Part shown: positions 43,934 to 53,518 of the stretch, one piece after another
Position numbering within the stretch: the stretch's first letter is position 1
Layout: every line of letters begins with the position of its first letter
Assembly: GCF_003330845.1 (NCBI RefSeq)
Contig: NZ_CP026121.1
Location: 1,648,501 to 1,712,500 of the forward strand
Reading direction: 5' to 3'
DNA: 64,000 bases
Origin: Streptomyces sp. Go-475
Lineage (GTDB): Bacteria; Actinomycetota; Actinomycetes; Streptomycetales; Streptomycetaceae
Translations under genes and position numbers: made by a program
Notes under the pieces: model-generated
Database searches by the model: none
Seen by the model: only the letters and a program-made list of their open reading frames with translations
What the model was told of the DNA's origin: nothing

Positions 43934-45736
43934 GTGGCCGGGCGCATCGAAGACTACGCACTCATCGGAGACATGCAGACCGCTGCCCTGGTCTGCCGGG
44001 ACGGGACAGTCGACTGGCTGTGCCTGCCCCGCTTCGACTCGCACGCCATCTTCGCCGGCCTGCTGGGCAACGAGGAGCACGGCTTCTGGCGGCTCGGCCC
44101 CGCCTACGCCTCCGACCAGGAGCCCCCCACCGCCGCCCGGCGCAGCTACCGCGGCGACTCGCTGATCCTGGAGTCCGAGTGGGACACCCAGCGGGGCACG
44201 GTCCGGGTGACCGACTTCATGCCGCCGCGTGACGGCGCCCCGCAGCTGATCCGGATCGTGGAAGGCGTCTCGGGCCGCGTGCCGATGCGCTCGGCGCTGC
44301 GGATGCGGTTCTCCTACGGGCGGGTGGTGCCGTGGGTGCACAAGCACGAGGGGCGCACGGTGGCCGTGGCGGGCCCGGACTCCGTGTGGTTCGACACATC
44401 CGCCGAGACCTACGGCAAGTCGCTCACCACGTACGCCGACTTCACGGTCGCTCCGGGTGACCGGATCGCGTTCACGATCTCCTGGCAGCCCTCGCACAAG
44501 GAGCCGCCGCCGCTGCCCGAGCCGGAGCAGTCGCTGGAAGCGACGGAGGACTTCTGGCGCGAGTGGGTCGACCACTGCACGTACCACGGGCCGTACCGCG
44601 AGGCCGTGGTCCGCTCGCTGATCACGCTGAAGGCCCTGACGTACGCCCCGACCGGCGGCATCGTCGCCGCGCCGACCACCTCCCTGCCGGAGGACATCGG
44701 CGGCGTCCGCAACTGGGACTACCGTTACACGTGGCTGCGCGACGCGGCGATCACCCTGTCCTCGCTGCTGCGCACCGGCTACCGCGAGGAGGCCCGCGCC
44801 TGGCGCGAGTGGCTGCTGCGGGCGGTCGCCGGCGATCCGGAGAACCTGCAGATCATGTACGGCATCGCCGGCGAGCGCGAGCTCGGCGAGGCGGAGCTGG
44901 ACTGGCTCCCGGGCTACGAGGGCTCCACCCCGGTCCGCGTCGGCAACGGCGCCGCGCACCAGCTCCAGCTGGACGTCTACGGCGAGGTCACCGAGGCCCT
45001 GCACCTGGCCCACATGACGGGCCTCGCGCGCAACGACTACGCCTCGCTGCTCCAGCTGAAGCTGATCCGATACCTGGAGGACCACTGGCAGGACCCGGAC
45101 GAGGGCATCTGGGAGGTGCGCGGCCCGCGCCGCCACTTCGTGCACTCCAAGGTCATGGCCTGGGTCGCCGTCGACCGCACGATCAAGCTGATCGAGTCCG
45201 GCGACGCCGACGGCCCGCTGGAGCGCTGGAAGGAACTGCGCGACGACATCCACCGGGACGTGTGCGAGAAGGGCTACGACAAGGAGCGCAACACGTTCAC
45301 GCAGTCGTACGGCTCGAAGGAGCTGGACGCCTCGCTGCTGCTGATCCCGCAGATGGGCTTCCTGCCGCCGGACGACAAGCGGGTCATCGGCACGATCGAG
45401 GCGATCCAGCGGGAGCTGTCCACGCCGGACGGCTTCATCCTGCGCTACCCGACCTCGGGCGGCGACGAGGGCGTCGACGGCCTGCCCGGTGACGAGGGCG
45501 CGTTCCTCGCCTGCTCGTTCTGGATGGCCGACGACCTGGCGATGATCGGCCGCGTGGACGAGGCCCGCAAGCTGTTCGAGAAGCTGCTGTCCCTGCGCAA
45601 CGACCTCGGTCTGCTGGCCGAGGAGTGGGACCCGCGCCTGCAGCGCCAGGTGGGCAACTTCCCGCAGGCCTTCAGCCACGTGCCGCTCATCGACACGGCG
45701 CTGCGGCTGACGGCCTCGGGCGCGTACGGCGGCTGA
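43934..45736 (+). CDS. Glycoside hydrolase family 15 protein (glucoamylase or trehalase type)
   Basis: A 600-residue cytoplasmic GH15 enzyme. The N-terminal beta-sandwich starts AGRIEDYALIGDMQTAALVC and DGTVDWLCLPRFDS. The (alpha/alpha)6 barrel begins near residue 225 with substrate-binding blocks APTTSLPEDIGGVRNWDYRY and TWLRDAAITL, followed by QLQLDVYGEV and, near the end, DEGAFLACSFWMADDLAMIG. Mycobacterial relatives of this shape are trehalases; others hydrolyse alpha-glucans, so the substrate is open. No signal peptide is seen. The GTG at 43934 is preferred because GGAG lies 6 nt upstream; the frame continues open to 43793. Confidence 0.88.
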   Translation: MAGRIEDYALIGDMQTAALVCRDGTVDWLCLPRFDSHAIFAGLLGNEEHGFWRLGPAYASDQEPPTAARRSYRGDSLILESEWDTQRGTVRVTDFMPPRDGAPQLIRIVEGVSGRVPMRSALRMRFSYGRVVPWVHKHEGRTVAVAGPDSVWFDTSAETYGKSLTTYADFTVAPGDRIAFTISWQPSHKEPPPLPEPEQSLEATEDFWREWVDHCTYHGPYREAVVRSLITLKALTYAPTGGIVAAPTTSLPEDIGGVRNWDYRYTWLRDAAITLSSLLRTGYREEARAWREWLLRAVAGDPENLQIMYGIAGERELGEAELDWLPGYEGSTPVRVGNGAAHQLQLDVYGEVTEALHLAHMTGLARNDYASLLQLKLIRYLEDHWQDPDEGIWEVRGPRRHFVHSKVMAWVAVDRTIKLIESGDADGPLERWKELRDDIHRDVCEKGYDKERNTFTQSYGSKELDASLLLIPQMGFLPPDDKRVIGTIEAIQRELSTPDGFILRYPTSGGDEGVDGLPGDEGAFLACSFWMADDLAMIGRVDEARKLFEKLLSLRNDLGLLAEEWDPRLQRQVGNFPQAFSHVPLIDTALRLTASGAYGG

Positions 45737-45754
45737 GCGGAGGCGCTGGGAGCG

Positions 45755-46711
45755 TCACTCCGGCTTGAGGGCCGTGAGCGTGCGCTCCCCCGCCGGGTCG
45801 CCCGCCGTGGCCGGGACGAGGGCTATCTCGTCGAGACCGGCCTCCGCGTAGGCGTCGACGCGGGCGCGGACCGTGCCGGCGTCGCCGACGAGGCCGACCG
45901 TGCCCGCGGCCTCGGGCGGCAGTGCCCGCAGCAGGGTGTCCCGGTCGGCGCCCTTGGCGGCCAGCTCGACGACCTCGGCGAACCCGGCGTCGACGAACAT
46001 GTCGCTGTAGCCCGGCACGGCGAGGTAGCCGACGACGCTGCGCAGGATCTGCCGGAGCGACTCGGGCTCCGGGTCGACGGCGGCGGGCAGCCAGGCGGCC
46101 AGCCGCGGGGGCGTACGGCCCGCCCGCTCGGCGGCCGCGAGCATCCGCGCCCGCAGCATGCGGACCTGCTCCGGGGAGACGAGGTCGAGCAGCATCCGGT
46201 CGGCGTGGGCGACGGCCGTGGCGACGGCGCGCTCGCCGAAGGCCGCCACGGTGAGCATCCCCCCGGGCGGCGGCAGCCGGCGCGGGAAGCCGCTGCCGGG
46301 CACGACCGGCTCGCCCGGCACGCTGTCCATCAGCGCGCGCACCACCGCGGCCGACTCCTCCAGGGTGGCGGCGGGCCGGGTGCGCGGCCGGCCGTGCACG
46401 CCCTCGACGACCCGCTTGCTGGAGGTGCCCAGGGCGACCCCGACGGGTCGGCCGGTGACGGCCGCGGTGGACGCGGCGCCCCGGACGACGGTGAGCGGGT
46501 CGCGCACGTTCACCGGCACGGGCCCGGCCGTCAGCGTGGCCTGTCGTGTGGCCGCGCCGATCGCCGTCGCCAGGACGAACGAGTCCCACGTCGGGCCCTC
46601 GCCCGCCCACACCTCCCGGTAACCGAGCCGGTCCGCGAGCACGGCGACCCGCAACGGCTCCTCGACCGGACTGTCGTCTTCCCGCCCCACGGCGACCACG
46701 CTGATGTCCAT
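45755..46711 (-). CDS. LLM-class, F420-dependent-type oxidoreductase
   Basis: A 318-residue luciferase-like monooxygenase-superfamily protein, TIM-barrel fold. Family features are LADRLGYREVWAGEGPTWDS at the N-terminus, RQATLTAGPVPVNVRDP, the loop TGRPVGVALGTSSKRVVEGV and the C-terminal GLDEIALVPATAGDP. The actinobacterial subgroup usually uses coenzyme F420 rather than FMN. Substrate unknown. It is convergent with the GH15 gene and divergent from the PucR regulator gene, which could control it. Confidence 0.82.
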   Translation of the reverse strand: MDISVVAVGREDDSPVEEPLRVAVLADRLGYREVWAGEGPTWDSFVLATAIGAATRQATLTAGPVPVNVRDPLTVVRGAASTAAVTGRPVGVALGTSSKRVVEGVHGRPRTRPAATLEESAAVVRALMDSVPGEPVVPGSGFPRRLPPPGGMLTVAAFGERAVATAVAHADRMLLDLVSPEQVRMLRARMLAAAERAGRTPPRLAAWLPAAVDPEPESLRQILRSVVGYLAVPGYSDMFVDAGFAEVVELAAKGADRDTLLRALPPEAAGTVGLVGDAGTVRARVDAYAEAGLDEIALVPATAGDPAGERTLTALKPE

Positions 46712-46815
46712 GACGGCGCCCGTACCCGGACGATCACGCGGTAATCCCGGACGTGATCGCCCCCGGGCGGCCGCGGAGATGTCCGGGAGGCACCCGCGCG
46801 GGTAGCGTCCGGCCC

Positions 46816-48459
46816 ATGGACAGCGGGACGGGCAGCGCGTACGACACCCAGGGCGCCGGGATCACCGTGCAGCGGGCGCTGGAGCTGCCGGGGCTGCGCA
46901 GCGGGCTGCCCGAGGTGCTGGCGGGCGCCGACCGGCTCGGGCGCACCGTGCGCTGGGTGCACGCGGGCGAGGTGCCGCACATCGCCTCGCTGCTCAAGGG
47001 CGGCGAGCTGCTGCTGACCACGGGCTACGGCCTCGGCGCCCGCCCGGCCGAGCAGCGGGCGTTCGTGCGCACGCTGGCCGAGCGCGGCATCGCCGCCCTG
47101 GTCGTGGAACTCGGCCCGCGCTTCACCCGGCTCCCCGCGGCGCTGGTCGACACGGCCCGCTCGGCCGGACTGCCGCTCGTCCAGCTGCACCGCGAAGTGC
47201 CGTTCGTCACCGTCACGGAGGAGATCCACACCGAGATCGTCAACGGCCACTACGCGCTGCTCCAGCGGGCCGAGGAGGTGCACCGCCGCTGCACGGAGGT
47301 CCTGCTGGGCGGCGGCGGAGTGCCCCAGGTGCTCGGCATCCTGGCCGACTTCGGCGGCAACCCGGTCTTCCTGGAGACGGCCGACGGGCAGTTGCTGTAC
47401 GCCGCCGGGGCCGGTCCCGAGGGCGCGGACCCGCTCCAGGTGTGGGAGGGGCTGCGCGGGCAGCACAAGGACGAGCCGCCGCTCGCGGGCTCGCTCCTCG
47501 TGGACGTGCCGGGCGGCGGACCCGGCAGCGGGGGCGTCCGCGCGCGTCTCGTCCTGCTGCCCGTGCGGACTCCCCTGGCGCCCGTGCACCGCATGGCGGC
47601 CGAGCGGGCGGCGGGCATCCTGGCCGTGGTGCTGATGCAGGCGCGGCAGGAGGAGGAACTGGCGGCGCGCGGCCGCGGCGACTTCCTCACGGACCTCGCC
47701 GAGGGCCGGGTCACGGCTCAGGACGCCCCGGCGCAGGCGCGCGTGCTGGGCTTCCGGCCGGGCGAGGGGCCACTGTTGCCGGTGGTCATGCGGCTGGGGG
47801 ACGCGCTGTCGCCGGGGGGAGGCTGGGCCGTGCTGGCCCGGGCGGTCTCCGAGGAGCTGGCGGCGGTGGGCGTGCCGGTGCTGCTCGGGGTGCGGCCGGT
47901 GGAGGGCCGGGTGCCGGTGCTGCTGGGGCTGCGCTCGGAGTCGGAGCGGGCGACGGTCGCGGACCGGGTCGCGACGGCGCTGCGGGCCGGTGTGGAGCGG
48001 GCCGGGATGCTGCGGCCGGGCGCGCCGCCGCCCGTGGTGGTCGTGGGAGTGGCGGGCGGCTGGACGGCGGCGGCCTCGGGGCTGCGGCACGCCGCCGAGA
48101 CGGCCGCGGCGGCGCAGGGCCTGCCGGACCGGCCCTGGTTCGACGCCCGCCGCCTGGACATCGACCTGCTGCTGTGGCGGCTGCGCGACCACCCGGACCT
48201 GGCCGCCTTCGTCGACCGGGCGCTCGGCCCGCTGCTGGACCACGACCGCCGCTCCCGCCCGCCGCTGCTGCCCACCCTGACGACCTACCTCGCCCACGCG
48301 GGACGCAAGGCGGAGACGGCCCGGGAGCTGCACCTCAACCGGCAGACCCTGTACAACCGGCTGGCGCGCATCGGGGAGCTGCTGGGCACGGACCTGGACG
48401 ATCCGCAGACGGTCCTGGCCCTGAGCCTGGCGCTACGGGCCCGCAGACACGTCCCCTAG
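46816..48459 (+). CDS. PucR-family transcriptional regulator
   Basis: A 547-residue regulator. The N-terminal PucR domain (about 15-130) starts ITVQRALELPGLRSGLPEVL and contains LLKGGELLLTTGYGLG. A GGDEF-like/CdaR middle region follows. The C-terminal HTH_30 is DHDRRSRPPLLPTLTTYLAH and RKAETARELHLNRQTLYNRL. Relatives regulate purine, amino-acid or sugar-acid use. The ATG at 46816 has no good ribosome-binding site, but TAGCGT 8 nt upstream could be a -10 element, suggesting a very short leader. It is divergent to the LLM oxidoreductase, a possible target. Confidence 0.87.
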   Translation: MDSGTGSAYDTQGAGITVQRALELPGLRSGLPEVLAGADRLGRTVRWVHAGEVPHIASLLKGGELLLTTGYGLGARPAEQRAFVRTLAERGIAALVVELGPRFTRLPAALVDTARSAGLPLVQLHREVPFVTVTEEIHTEIVNGHYALLQRAEEVHRRCTEVLLGGGGVPQVLGILADFGGNPVFLETADGQLLYAAGAGPEGADPLQVWEGLRGQHKDEPPLAGSLLVDVPGGGPGSGGVRARLVLLPVRTPLAPVHRMAAERAAGILAVVLMQARQEEELAARGRGDFLTDLAEGRVTAQDAPAQARVLGFRPGEGPLLPVVMRLGDALSPGGGWAVLARAVSEELAAVGVPVLLGVRPVEGRVPVLLGLRSESERATVADRVATALRAGVERAGMLRPGAPPPVVVVGVAGGWTAAASGLRHAAETAAAAQGLPDRPWFDARRLDIDLLLWRLRDHPDLAAFVDRALGPLLDHDRRSRPPLLPTLTTYLAHAGRKAETARELHLNRQTLYNRLARIGELLGTDLDDPQTVLALSLALRARRHVP

Positions 48460-48462
48460 GGC

Positions 48463-48597
48463 TTTCACGTGAGGGACCAGGGCTGGGTCTTTCACGTCAG
48501 GGGCCGGGGCTGGGTCTTTCACGTCAGGGGCCGGGGCTGGGTCTTTCACGTCAGGGGCCGGGGCTGGGTCTTTCACGTCAGGGGCCGGGGCTGGGTC
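48463..48597. repeat. 27-bp minisatellite, five tandem copies, overlapping the end of the glycosyltransferase gene
   Basis: Five head-to-tail 27-bp units occur at 48463, 48490, 48517, 48544 and 48571. Four are identical and the first is diverged. On the minus strand each unit reads, in the glycosyltransferase frame, KTQPRPLT followed by TGA, repeating the last residues and stop codon of that gene. The array fills the gap to the convergent PucR gene, which ends at 48459. Confidence 0.92.
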
Positions 48598-49715
48598 AAC
48601 TCGTCGTACACACTGAGGACCTGGGCGACCGTCTCGTCCTCGGTCGGCCAGCTCGCCGCCTGCCGGGCGCCCTTTTCCTTCAGCAGCTCCCGGCGGGCGG
48701 GGTCGCCGAGCAGGCGTACGACGGAGTCCGCCAGAGCCTTCGCGTCGCCGTACGGCACGAGTTCGGCCGCGTCGCCGACGAGTTCGGGGATGCCGCCGAC
48801 GTCGGTCGCGACGAGCGGCACGCGCGCGTGGAGCGCCTCCTGGGCGAGGACGGAGCGGGCCTCCCAGCGGCTCGGCAGCAGCGCGAGGTCGGCGGCGGCG
48901 AGCAGGTCGGTGACGCCGTCGCGCCGCCCGATGAGCCGGACCGGCAGCCCCTCCTCCTCGATCCGCCCCTGGAGTTCGCCGCGCAGCGGCCCCTCCCCGG
49001 CGATCACGACCAGGGGAACCGGGTCGAGGCGGCGCCACACGCGCGCCGCGTCCAGCAGTACGTCGTACCCGCGGTGGCGTTCCAGGGAGCCGACGGCCAT
49101 GAGCAACGGCCGTCCGATCGCGCCGAGTTCGGCGCGGACCTTGGGCCGCAGCCGGTCGGGGTCGTCGGGTTCCACGGGCCGGCGGGGGCCGGGCAGCGCG
49201 ACGGCCGCGAGCCGCGCGTCCCGCGCGCCCGTCCGCCGGGCCCGGTCCACGAGCGCCGACGTCGTCCCCAGCACGACGGTGGCCGCCTTCACGACCCGCC
49301 GCTCCAGCACCTTCAGCAGCTGGGCACGCGCACCGTCGACGTGCGCCCGGTCGTGCCACGTCACCACCAGCGGGGTCCGCACGCGCCGCCCGCTGAGGGC
49401 GAGGACGGTACGGAAGGAGGCGTGCAGCCCGTGCGCGTGCACCAGATCGGCGTTCGCGCAGGCCGCCCGCAGCGCCGCCACCGACACCGGGTCGCTGCTG
49501 CGCGGCACGTGCACATGGTCGGCCCCGACGCCGCTGAAGTCATAGGCGCGATCCGCCTCGAAAGGGGCGCACACCGTGACCTTCACGCCCCTGGCGACGA
49601 GCCCCGCGGCCAGCGAGCGGACATGCGCACTGCTGGCGGCGTTGCCTCCGCCCAGCACCTGCACGGTGCGCAGCGGGGACTGGCCAGGCGGTGAGTGGCT
49701 GCTCACGGGGGTCAC
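48573..49715 (-). CDS. GT4-family glycosyltransferase
   Basis: A 380-residue retaining GT-B glycosyltransferase. The N-terminal donor-independent domain has the loop VLGGGNAASSAHVRSLAAGL and HAHGLHASFR. The C-terminal nucleotide-sugar domain has AVGSLERHRGYDVLLDAARV and the EX7E-type block LPSRWEARSVLAQEALHARV, with VATDVGGIPELV. The acceptor is unknown; no cell-wall or natural-product cluster is adjacent. The GTG at 49715 has AGGAG 9 nt upstream. The last codons TQPRPLT and the stop lie inside the first unit of the minisatellite at 48463-48597. Confidence 0.86.
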   Translation of the reverse strand: MTPVSSHSPPGQSPLRTVQVLGGGNAASSAHVRSLAAGLVARGVKVTVCAPFEADRAYDFSGVGADHVHVPRSSDPVSVAALRAACANADLVHAHGLHASFRTVLALSGRRVRTPLVVTWHDRAHVDGARAQLLKVLERRVVKAATVVLGTTSALVDRARRTGARDARLAAVALPGPRRPVEPDDPDRLRPKVRAELGAIGRPLLMAVGSLERHRGYDVLLDAARVWRRLDPVPLVVIAGEGPLRGELQGRIEEEGLPVRLIGRRDGVTDLLAAADLALLPSRWEARSVLAQEALHARVPLVATDVGGIPELVGDAAELVPYGDAKALADSVVRLLGDPARRELLKEKGARQAASWPTEDETVAQVLSVYDELTQPRPLT

Positions 49716-49920
49716 GTGGCCGGGCTCCTGGTTCGGGTCGGGCGGTCACGACGCGGTTTCCCACGCGTACTCCGCCAAGGATGCCAGGACATACGGGGGT
49801 TCCGGGAACGCCCGAACCCCGGCGGCGCGACCGTGCGGCGCGGCAGCGGGGGAATGCGCCGGGCCGGGTCACCCACACGAGTGAAGTTGGGCGACCCGCC
49901 CGGCCTGGTCCACCCGTCGG

Positions 49921-51657
49921 CTACAGGTCCGCCCGGGCCGTCGCCAGCAACTCCTCCGCGTGCGCCCGGGCCGTCTCCGAGTCCTCCTGGCCGGCGAGCA
50001 TCCGGGACAGCTCCCGCACCCGGTCCTCCCCTTCCAGGACCTTGACGCCGGAGCGGGTCACGGACCCGTCGTTCGTCTTCTCGACCAGCAACTGCCGGTC
50101 GGCGAAGGCGGCCACCTGCGGCAGATGCGTCACGACCACGACCTGCGCGCTCTTCGCCAGGCGCGCGAGCCGCCGGCCGATCTCGACCGCCGCCTTGCCG
50201 CCGACCCCGGCGTCGACCTCGTCGAAGAGGTACGTCGGCACGGGATCCGTCCCCGCGAACACGACCTCCACGGCCAGCATCACGCGGGACAGCTCACCGC
50301 CGGAGGCGCCCTTGGCGATCGGCCGGGGCGGCGCGCCCGGGTGCGGGGCCAGCAGCAGCTCCACCTCGTCCACACCGGCGGGCCCGTAGGCGACGGGCCG
50401 CCCGCCGACCTCCACGCCGTCGGGGTCCTCGGTCTGCCGGATGTCGAAGGACACGCGCGCGTGCGGCATGGCCAGCGAGGCCAGTTCGGCGGTCACGGCG
50501 GCGGCGAACCGCTCGGCGGCCTCCGTCCGCGCGTCCGTCAACGCCTGGGCGAGCCCGCCCAGTTCGGCACGGAGCGCGTCCCGCTCGGCGGTCAGCTCCC
50601 CGATCCGCTCGTCGTCGCCGTCGAGTTCGGTCAGCCGGGCCGCGCCGTTCTCCGCCCAGGCCAGCACGGCGGCGATGTCCTCGCCGTACTTCCTGGTCAG
50701 CCCGGTGAGCGCGGCCCGCCGCTCCTCGACGGCCGCCAGCCGCAGCGGATCGGCGTCCAGGTCGTCGGCGTACCCGGCCAGGTCCCCCGCCGCGTCGCGC
50801 AGCAGGATCCCGATCTCGCCGATGCGGTCGGCGAGCGCGGCCAGCGCCGGGTCGTGCGACCGTACGGCGTCCAGGGCCCGCTGGGCGCCCGCGACGAGCG
50901 TCCCGGCGTCGACGCCCTCGGGGTCCTCCGGATTGCCCGCCAGGGCGGCGTGCGCGGCCGCGGCGGCGGACGCCAGGGCCTCGGCGTGCCCGAGCCGCTC
51001 GGCCTCCTCGGCCAGCTCCACGTCCTCACCGGCCCGGGGCTCGACGGCGGCGATCTCGTCGAGGCCGTAGCGCAGCATGTCGGCCTCCTGGGCCCGTTCC
51101 CGCGCGCGCGTGGTGATCTCGTCGAGCTCGGCGGAGACGGCCCGCAGCCGCTTGTACGCCTCGCCGTACTTGGCCAGCGGCACGGCGACCGCGTCGCCCG
51201 CGTACCGGTCGAGCGCCTGCCGCTGCCGGGACAGCTTGAGCAGCCCCTGCTGGTCGGTCTGCCCGTGCACGGCCACCAGCTCGTCGGCGAGCTCGGCCAG
51301 CACGCCCACGGGCACGCTGCGTCCACCCAGGTGCGCTCGGGAACGCCCCTCGGCCGAAACGGTACGGCTGATCAGCAGGGCCCCGTCGTCGAGCTCGGCC
51401 CCGGCCTCCTCGGCGCGCAGGGCGGCCGTGTCGTCCGGGGAGACGGTGATCCGACCCTCCACGACGGCCTTCCCGGCCCCGGTCCGTACGAGCGCCGGGT
51501 CGGCCCGGCCGCCCAGCAGCAATCCCAGGCTGGTGACCACCATGGTCTTGCCCGCACCCGTCTCACCGGTGACCGCGGTGAACCCCGGCGACAGCTCGAC
51601 GACGGCGTCGTCGATCACACCGAGCGACCGTATCCGCATCTCCTCCAACACGGACAC
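49921..51657 (-). CDS. recN: DNA repair protein RecN
   Basis: SMC-like ATPase acting early in double-strand-break repair, 578 residues. Walker A GETGAGKTM is near residues 31-39 after IRSLGVIDDAVVELSPGF. A central coiled coil spans about 150-370 (VSAELDEITTRARERAQEAD; ERIGELTAERDALRAELGGL). The C-terminal ABC half has ASGGELSRVMLA and YLFDEVDAGVGG. GTG at 51657 or 51651 are equally possible starts. It is downstream of nadK and tlyA on the same strand; a dispersed repeat lies in the gap. No LexA-type box is visible upstream. Confidence 0.95.
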   Translation of the reverse strand: MSVLEEMRIRSLGVIDDAVVELSPGFTAVTGETGAGKTMVVTSLGLLLGGRADPALVRTGAGKAVVEGRITVSPDDTAALRAEEAGAELDDGALLISRTVSAEGRSRAHLGGRSVPVGVLAELADELVAVHGQTDQQGLLKLSRQRQALDRYAGDAVAVPLAKYGEAYKRLRAVSAELDEITTRARERAQEADMLRYGLDEIAAVEPRAGEDVELAEEAERLGHAEALASAAAAAHAALAGNPEDPEGVDAGTLVAGAQRALDAVRSHDPALAALADRIGEIGILLRDAAGDLAGYADDLDADPLRLAAVEERRAALTGLTRKYGEDIAAVLAWAENGAARLTELDGDDERIGELTAERDALRAELGGLAQALTDARTEAAERFAAAVTAELASLAMPHARVSFDIRQTEDPDGVEVGGRPVAYGPAGVDEVELLLAPHPGAPPRPIAKGASGGELSRVMLAVEVVFAGTDPVPTYLFDEVDAGVGGKAAVEIGRRLARLAKSAQVVVVTHLPQVAAFADRQLLVEKTNDGSVTRSGVKVLEGEDRVRELSRMLAGQEDSETARAHAEELLATARADL

Positions 51658-51729
51658 GACCTTACGAGGTCCGGGCCACGGATTGCGACTGGCCTGCCTC
51701 TGTCACCCACGAGAGTGGATCGTGGTTCA

Positions 51730-51782
51730 GGGGCGCGGGGAACTGCGCGACCAGCCACAGGCGGCCCGCACCCGCCGACAGC
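51730..51782. repeat. Dispersed Streptomyces intergenic repeat, copy 2
   Basis: Core at 51730-51758 matches copy 1 (40945-40973) at 28 of 29 bases; the tail CCCGCACCCGCCGACAG is similar but not identical. It sits in the 136-bp gap between nadK and recN. Confidence 0.75.
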
Positions 51783-51793
51783 GAGCAACCACG

Positions 51794-52699
51794 CTAATGA
51801 GGAGCCCCGCGCCACCCGGAAACAGGCAGCGCGAACTTCGCCACCAGCCGGTCGGTGAAGGACGCGTGGTGCAGCCGAGCCAGCCGCACCGGCACGGCCC
51901 CGCGCCGCACCTCGACCCGCGCCCCCGGCGGCAACTCCACGGTCCGCCGCCCGTCACACCACAGGACCCCCGGCGGAATGTGGGGCAGAACCTCCACAGC
52001 CAACACAGAATCCGGCGATGTCACGAGCGGCTTCGCGAACAGCGCGTGCGCGGAGATCGGCACCATCAGCAGCGCCTCGACCTCCGGCCACACCACCGGC
52101 CCGCCCGCCGAGAAGGCGTACGCGGTCGACCCGGTCGGAGTCGACAGCACGATCCCGTCACAGCCGAACCCGGTCACCGGCCGCCCGTCGATCTCCAGGA
52201 CGACCTCCAGCATCCGCTCGGCGGACACCTTCTGCACGGCCGCCTCGTTCAGCGCCCAGTCCGTGTGCACGATGTCCCCGTTGCGGTGCACCACGACGTC
52301 GACGGTCATCCGCTCCTCGACCTCGTACGCCTTGGTCACCACCCGGTCGACGACCTTGTCGAGGTCGTCCCGCTCGGCCTCCGCGAGGAACCCGACCCGC
52401 CCCAGGTTGACGCCGAGCATCGGCACGCCCGACGCCCGCGCGAACTCCGCGCCGCGCAGGAGCGTGCCGTCGCCGCCGAGCACGATGAGCAGCTCGCAGC
52501 CGTCGAGGCACTGCGGGGTCGCCTCCTTGACCAGCTCCACCTCGTCCGGCAGCGGCAGGTCGCGCGCCTCGGCCTCCAGGACGCGGACGCCGAGGCCGGA
52601 GCGCAGCAGCCCCTTCACGACGAGCTCGGCACTGCGCACGGCGGCGGGCCGCCCCGTGTGGGCGAGCAGGAAAACAGTACGAGCTCGGTTCTCGGTCAA
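51794..52699 (-). CDS. nadK: NAD kinase
   Basis: Phosphorylates NAD to NADP; 301 residues. The catalytic GGDGTLL motif follows LLIVLG, and the second conserved block STPTGSTAYAFSAGGP is present, with VGFLAEAERDDLDKVVDRVV between. The TTG start overlaps the tlyA stop (TTGA), so the two are translationally coupled. The tlyA-nadK-recN order is conserved across actinobacteria and Firmicutes. Confidence 0.95.
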   Translation of the reverse strand: MTENRARTVFLLAHTGRPAAVRSAELVVKGLLRSGLGVRVLEAEARDLPLPDEVELVKEATPQCLDGCELLIVLGGDGTLLRGAEFARASGVPMLGVNLGRVGFLAEAERDDLDKVVDRVVTKAYEVEERMTVDVVVHRNGDIVHTDWALNEAAVQKVSAERMLEVVLEIDGRPVTGFGCDGIVLSTPTGSTAYAFSAGGPVVWPEVEALLMVPISAHALFAKPLVTSPDSVLAVEVLPHIPPGVLWCDGRRTVELPPGARVEVRRGAVPVRLARLHHASFTDRLVAKFALPVSGWRGAPH

Positions 52700-53511
52700 C
52701 GCGGCCCCTCCGCCACTGCACGGTCAACGTCGGCCGGGTCCAGTTCCGGTGCCCCGGCCCGCAGCCACAAGAAGTATTCGACATTCCCCGACGGCCCGGG
52801 CAGCGGACTGGCCGTCACGCCCTTCGCGCCGAGCCCCAGGCCCCAGGCCTTCTCGGCCACCCCCCGGACCGCTTCGGCCCGCAGCTGGGGGCTGCGTACG
52901 ACTCCCCCGCTGCCCAGCCGCTCCTTCCCCACCTCGAACTGCGGCTTGACCATCATCACCAGGTCGGCGTCCGGCTTCACGCACCGCACCAGGGCGGGCA
53001 GGACCAGCCCGAGCGGGATGAAGGACAAATCCCCCACGACAAGATCCACAGGCTCCCCATCGATCGCTTCAAGCGTCAACTCGCGTACGTTCGTACGGTC
53101 CTTGACGGTGACGCGTTCATCGTTCTGAAGGGACCAGGCGAGTTGTCCGTATCCGACGTCGACGGCGACGACGTGGGCGGCGCCCGCGCGCAGCAGGACG
53201 TCGGTGAAACCGCCGGTGGACGCGCCGGCGTCGAGCGCCCTGCGCCCCTCGACGGTCAGCCCCTGCGGCACGAACGCCTCCAGCGCGCCGGCGAGCTTGT
53301 GGCCGCCGCGCGAGACGTAGTCGGGGTCGTTCTCGTCGGCCGCGACGACGATCGCCGCGGCCGTCTCCACCTGCGTGGCGGGCTTGGTCGCGACGGTCTT
53401 GCCGACGGAGACGCGCCCGGCGGCGATCAGCTGGCCGGCATGCTCACGCGAGCGCGCGAGCTTCCGGCGGACCAGCTCCGCGTCCAGACGGCGGCGTGCG
53501 ACTCCTGCCAC
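52696..53511 (-). CDS. tlyA: TlyA family rRNA (2'-O) methyltransferase
   Basis: A 271-residue protein once annotated as haemolysin. The N-terminal S4 RNA-binding domain is RRRLDAELVRRKLARSREHA. The FtsJ-like SAM-dependent methyltransferase domain has RALDAGASTGGFTDVLLRAG, VVAVDVGYGQLAWSL and DLVVGDLSFIPL. In mycobacteria TlyA methylates 16S and 23S rRNA and confers capreomycin sensitivity; the same role is likely here. GTG at 53511 has GGAG 11 nt upstream. A small hypothetical gene begins the cluster 7 bp upstream. Confidence 0.93.
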   Translation of the reverse strand: MAGVARRRLDAELVRRKLARSREHAGQLIAAGRVSVGKTVATKPATQVETAAAIVVAADENDPDYVSRGGHKLAGALEAFVPQGLTVEGRRALDAGASTGGFTDVLLRAGAAHVVAVDVGYGQLAWSLQNDERVTVKDRTNVRELTLEAIDGEPVDLVVGDLSFIPLGLVLPALVRCVKPDADLVMMVKPQFEVGKERLGSGGVVRSPQLRAEAVRGVAEKAWGLGLGAKGVTASPLPGPSGNVEYFLWLRAGAPELDPADVDRAVAEGPR

Positions 53512-53518
53512 GTTCGGT

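Noticed and set aside
48463..48597. Tandem repeats as a CRISPR array
   Set aside because: Units are contiguous 27-mers without spacers, overlap a coding end and have no cas genes nearby.
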